This document shows, piece after piece, positions 3,718 through 6,871 of a stretch of DNA of 6,871 nt. This DNA comes from a bacterium (GTDB lineage: Bacteria; UBP15; UBA6099; JAJRTR01). The notes under the pieces are model-generated. The model was not told the DNA's origin. It saw nothing but the letters and a program-made list of their open reading frames with translations, and made no database searches. Positions within the stretch are counted from its first letter, which is position 1. Every line of letters begins with the position of its first letter. The translations under genes were made by a program, and so were the position numbers. The stretch is from positions 1-6,871 of the forward strand of contig JAJRTR010000087.1 in the NCBI GenBank assembly GCA_024278215.1. Direction: 5' to 3'.

Positions 3718-6555
3718 GTGACGCCAAAATCGGCCGACCTCAAGCGTACAGCAGTCAAACAGAGTCTGCTCGATGTCGATCTCATGCTCAAGGAAGCAAA
3801 CGAACATGCTTCACTTGGAATAAATGATGTTGCGCTGTCGCTTTACCAGAAAGCGCTGAAAAGCCTGCGGGAGCGTTTTGCAGGCGATGTGAAAAACATA
3901 CCGGTCGATGTGCTTGTCATAAGATTCCGTGTTCTGATTCAACTTTCAAAGCTGTTTTCCGCCTCAGGCCGACATGAAGAAGCGTTGAAATTCGCAGGCG
4001 ATGCCAACCAGCTTGCTTCAATTGCCCTTAAAGATGAAGTCGAACTTTTACTCATTTCATGCACCGAACTTACAAGGCTTTACATCGTTGCATCCGACCT
4101 GAACTCCGCAAAGAAAATCGTGGCCCGTGCAAACAAAGCCCCAAAGGGCGAAGACACCGGACTGTGCCAGGCTTTAAACTCGCTGGGCACAGGCAGGCTC
4201 TTCTTCGCATTCAAAAAATATGACATGGCGATGAATATCATCGAAAAAGGCTTGCGAGCGCTCCGGAAACCAAAAACCAGAGATCATATTGAAGTTAAAA
4301 CAGACTTGTACAGTCTATACGTCGCATCCCTGAAAGCAGCGGGAGAAAAAGATAAAGCAGAAACTGTTCGCGACGAAGCAGTCGAGTTGTTGAACAAGAG
4401 CGGCAGAATAGCAAGAGACCGCGAAGAGGGTACATTCGATGCGATTTACTACTATACGAAAGCGCTGAAGGTACTTTCTACGGCACCGGATTCAGAGTTG
4501 AAAATAGCAAGGATATCTGAAGTCAACTTGAATCTTGCTGATATTCTCATAGTGAGGGGCCTGTGGTATGTTGCGCGAAAATTATTAAAAGAAACATCCG
4601 ATTTCTATGTGGACAGCACGGATCATGATCCGAAAAATCGCATACTTTGCTGGGTAGGTCTCGGACAACTTTATATCGAGATGAAGCGCTACGAAAAGGC
4701 TGAGGATATTCTTTATAAATCCATATCATTTGCAGAAAACAGCAAGAATATATATTGCTACTGTCTGGCGAATCATTACCTTGGTTTGTGTATATCCAAG
4801 ATGGGTGACGACGAAAAAGGAGTAGAAAAGTTTGAAGAAGCCCTTGATTTCCTGCAGGACGTGTCGGACAGCCGCGAAAAATTCAGCCTGATGGCACGCA
4901 TCTACAATCAGCTGGGGTTCATAGAGGCAAAAAAACAGAATATCGAGAAAGCCGTCGAGTATCTGAAAAACAGCGTCGAGTTGCTTCGTCCATATACAAG
5001 GGACCTCGCGCTGGGCGAAGCATACCGGATGCTCGGTGAAATATATTCGCAACGACAACAATACATGCAGAGTGAACGCACCCTGAAAATTTCACTGGAA
5101 ATATATGAAAAGAAAAACGCCCGGATCGAAGTGGCTCGAGTTTATAGAAGTATTGGAATCAACTTCCTGAGCCGGGGCGAATTGGATAAAGCGACATTTT
5201 TCCTTGATGAAGCGATAGAGATTTTTGAAAAACTCGGTCTCGATTCGGACTTGCCCAAACTCTACAGCAACAAAGCCCAAGTATGTATTATGAAGGAAGA
5301 TTACATCGCGGCCGAAGACCTTTCCAAGAAAGATTTCGAGATAGCGAAAAAATTCGACAACAAACATTCGCTTGCTTTTTCCTATTACCACCTTGGCCGC
5401 ATCAGGCGATTGCTCAAGAGAACACATTCCGCCGAGGATTTCCTGAAAAGAAGCCTGGCGCTTTTCGAGGAAGTTAATAACATGGATATGGCGGGCCATG
5501 TGATGATCGAACTCGCGCTGTGCGCCTCTGAACGAAAAGATGTGAAATCTGCAACGGACTATTGCGCGAAAACACAGAAAATTTTTAAACGCGACAAGCG
5601 GAATTCTCCCGAACTCGCCAAATTGCTTGTGACTCGCGGCATCGTCCTTAGAACCGCAGACAGAAGACAGATAGCCAGACGTTGTTTCGAAGACGCACTC
5701 AGAATGTATGATAAGCTCGAGATGGTAGTGATCGACCTTGCTGAAGCACACTTCGAATTCGCGATGTACTGGAAGGGCATAAACGACAGAAAAACCGCCA
5801 CCGAACATATGAGAAGCGCCATCGATATCGCCGAAAAACTCGGCCTCGGTCGTAAAGTCGATTCCTACCTTCAGGAACTCAACGCGTTCAACCCGGAAGA
5901 AGGATCAAAGCTGCGGCTGTCGCAACTCATGGACAAGTCCGCTGTCGAGCAGTTCACCAGCAGGAAAGTTAAAAGCGGGCAGCTTGTGGTAGAAAAGAAA
6001 CACCTGACGATCCTCTTTACCGACATACGTAGTTTCACGATGATTTCCGAAACTCTGTCACTCGATGACATGACTTCCTTCCTCAACGACTTCTACAGGA
6101 ATGTAACGCAGGTAGTAATGAAATTCAACGGGCAGATCAACAAATTCATCGGTGACGCGGCGATGGCGATATTCAACATGGACGGCCAACTCGACGATCA
6201 TCCCGTGTGGGCGGTACGCGCGGCGCTGGACCTCGTGAGGGCAATGGAAGAGACAAATCACATTAGATCAAAAAAAGGCGAGATGCCGATACATGTGGGA
6301 ATCGGCATCAACACGGGAGAAGTGCTGCTCGGCGCGTTCGGCTCGGGGCTCAGGCTCGATTACACTGCCATCGGCGACAATGTTAATATCGCCTCCAGGA
6401 TTCAGGGCCAGGCCGGACCAGGCGAAATCGTCATAAGCGACGCGACACTTGAACATGTAAAGGATATTGTCACTGTCGAAGACCTCGGAGAAAAACCCCT
6501 CAAAGGAAAAGGACAGCCGCTGCGGCTCCACAAAGTGATGTGCCTCAAGGAATGA
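3718..6555 (+). CDS. TPR-repeat class III adenylate cyclase, 945 residues
   Basis: Residues 30-700 are about sixteen helical repeats of the TPR type, for example LGQLYIEMKRYEKAEDILYK (315-334), LGFIEAKKQNIEKAVEYLKN (399-418) and LGEIYSQRQQYMQSERTLK (439-457). Residues 728-755 are the helical linker before the catalytic domain, which covers 760-945. Class III cyclase residues are complete: metal-binding Asp769 (LFTDIRSF) and Asp813 (FIGDAAMAIF), purine-selecting Lys809 and Thr883 (DYTAIGDNVNIASRI), and transition-state Asn890 and Arg894. Lys with Thr points to ATP as substrate and to subclass IIIb, some of whose members respond to bicarbonate; that last property is inference. The enzyme should work as a homodimer making cyclic AMP. 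There is no membrane segment or signal peptide, so it is probably cytoplasmic with the TPR array as the sensing or docking part. A GTG start with good ribosome binding site and promoter suggests a single-gene unit. Confidence 0.93.
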   Translation: MTPKSADLKRTAVKQSLLDVDLMLKEANEHASLGINDVALSLYQKALKSLRERFAGDVKNIPVDVLVIRFRVLIQLSKLFSASGRHEEALKFAGDANQLASIALKDEVELLLISCTELTRLYIVASDLNSAKKIVARANKAPKGEDTGLCQALNSLGTGRLFFAFKKYDMAMNIIEKGLRALRKPKTRDHIEVKTDLYSLYVASLKAAGEKDKAETVRDEAVELLNKSGRIARDREEGTFDAIYYYTKALKVLSTAPDSELKIARISEVNLNLADILIVRGLWYVARKLLKETSDFYVDSTDHDPKNRILCWVGLGQLYIEMKRYEKAEDILYKSISFAENSKNIYCYCLANHYLGLCISKMGDDEKGVEKFEEALDFLQDVSDSREKFSLMARIYNQLGFIEAKKQNIEKAVEYLKNSVELLRPYTRDLALGEAYRMLGEIYSQRQQYMQSERTLKISLEIYEKKNARIEVARVYRSIGINFLSRGELDKATFFLDEAIEIFEKLGLDSDLPKLYSNKAQVCIMKEDYIAAEDLSKKDFEIAKKFDNKHSLAFSYYHLGRIRRLLKRTHSAEDFLKRSLALFEEVNNMDMAGHVMIELALCASERKDVKSATDYCAKTQKIFKRDKRNSPELAKLLVTRGIVLRTADRRQIARRCFEDALRMYDKLEMVVIDLAEAHFEFAMYWKGINDRKTATEHMRSAIDIAEKLGLGRKVDSYLQELNAFNPEEGSKLRLSQLMDKSAVEQFTSRKVKSGQLVVEKKHLTILFTDIRSFTMISETLSLDDMTSFLNDFYRNVTQVVMKFNGQINKFIGDAAMAIFNMDGQLDDHPVWAVRAALDLVRAMEETNHIRSKKGEMPIHVGIGINTGEVLLGAFGSGLRLDYTAIGDNVNIASRIQGQAGPGEIVISDATLEHVKDIVTVEDLGEKPLKGKGQPLRLHKVMCLKE

Positions 6556-6694
6556 TTCGTGTGTAATAAGTCATTTTCAAAAACAATGTTTTTGTCAAAG
6601 TCGGCCAAGATGTTCTGAAATGCAGAACGCACGTTCGTTATAGTCGATCATTTTTGGTTGACATTTGTCATCTTCGACTTATTATGCACGAATC
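6554..6694. repeat. Inverted-repeat element touching the cyclase stop codon
   Basis: A 19-base inverted repeat, 6554-6572 against 6676-6694, matches at 17 of 19 positions and bounds a 141-base segment. Inside are small palindromes: CAAAAACA-A-TGTTTTTG (6578-6594), GTTCTG-AAATG-CAGAAC (6612-6628) and TGACA-TT-TGTCA (6659-6670). The segment is flanked by near-identical 10-base direct repeats, CAAGGAATGA (6546-6555) and CAAGAAATGA (6694-6703), so the last codons of the cyclase gene and its stop appear twice. This looks like a small non-autonomous insertion at the end of the gene, different in sequence from the 179-base family. A long 3' hairpin serving the cyclase messenger is the alternative. 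Confidence 0.6.
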
Positions 6695-6746
6695 AAGAAA
6701 TGAGCGCTTGTTTACATTCGCTGACAGGTGTTATAAACGCTGGCCG

Positions 6747-6809
6747 AAATTTGCCCCCCTGGAGGTGAAGCGCTGAAGTAAATTTGACCCCACTGTGAAA
6801 AATTTAATC
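6747..6809. repeat. Cluster of AAATTTG-type direct motifs
   Basis: AAATTTGCCCCCCTGG (6747-6762), AAATTTGACCCCACTG (6780-6795) and a weaker AAATTTAATCC (6799-6809) are spaced 33 and 19 bases apart. CCCACTG (6789-6795) is mirrored by CAGTGGG (6864-6870). Repeated motifs of this look are found at the ends of some insertion sequences of the IS21 type, as transposase-binding sites. With only the edge visible, that identity is a guess. Confidence 0.35.
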
Positions 6810-6837
6810 CTCGAATATGGAAATGAAGGAAAGTGCT

Positions 6838-6871
6838 ATGTTCGGGGAGGATCGGAATGATTGCAGTGGGA
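6838..6871 (+). CDS. Possible start of a gene cut by the right edge
   Basis: The ATG at 6838 is preceded by AAGGAAAG (6826-6833) at suitable spacing, and the frame stays open for the 11 codons left (MFGEDRNDCSG). In-frame ATG codons at 6817 and 6823 are alternatives but lack a ribosome binding site. Too little is visible to name a family. If the motif cluster upstream is an insertion-sequence end, this would be its first gene. Confidence 0.2.
   Translation, partial: MFGEDRNDCSG

Noticed and set aside
5092-5808. 238-codon minus-strand ORF
   Set aside because: It is antisense to the TPR array of the cyclase gene, which has complete motifs; it has no ribosome binding site or recognisable protein features.
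6578-6594. Rho-independent terminator of the cyclase gene (CAAAAACA-A-TGTTTTTG)
   Set aside because: The palindrome is almost all A-T pairs with only about 6 usable pairs, and is not followed by a T run; it is better seen as part of the inverted-repeat element.

Overview
The window is bacterial chromosome. It holds three complete protein genes, one gene entering from the left edge, one probable small membrane protein, and an unusually high load of short palindromic repeats between genes. The organism looks like a didermic environmental bacterium. It has a separate glycyl-tRNA synthetase alpha subunit, a Sec-exported protein, a large TPR-nucleotide cyclase, TAGAAT-type -10 boxes and an apparently leaderless glyQ. 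A member of the Planctomycetota or a similar lineage would fit, but this is an inference with low confidence because no marker gene settles it.

Layout. Positions 1-166 (minus) carry the 5' end of a moeA-type molybdenum cofactor gene that runs off the left edge. Positions 167-532 (366 bases) hold its ribosome binding site, palindromic repeat copy A (202-379), a possible minus-strand promoter just beyond the repeat, and the upstream region of a 35-residue membrane microprotein (533-640, plus). This small gene converges on a 413-residue exported protein (715-1956, minus). Positions 1957-2438 (482 bases) hold a structured leader for that protein, two divergent promoters whose -35 boxes overlap in one palindrome, a doubtful small ORF, repeat copy B (2215-2393) and the glyQ promoter. 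glyQ is at 2439-3317. Positions 3318-3717 (400 bases) hold repeat copy C (3331-3509), a double-hairpin palindrome (3531-3596) and the promoter and ribosome binding site of the cyclase gene. The TPR-adenylate cyclase gene is at 3718-6555. Positions 6556-6871 (316 bases) hold an inverted-repeat element (6554-6694) that touches the cyclase stop codon, a cluster of AAATTTG-type motifs, and possibly the start of another gene at the right edge.

The genes do not form one pathway. Each seems to have its own promoter, and no operon is visible: moeA is cofactor synthesis, glyQ translation, and the cyclase second-messenger signalling. The strongest signal outside the genes is the repeat family of about 179 bp. 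It has three copies in 3.3 kb, each an imperfect palindrome with terminal inverted repeats. Two copies are flanked by matching 4-5 bp direct repeats, as expected for a non-autonomous transposable element. All three copies sit in the gaps beside genes, next to or inside predicted promoter or leader regions.
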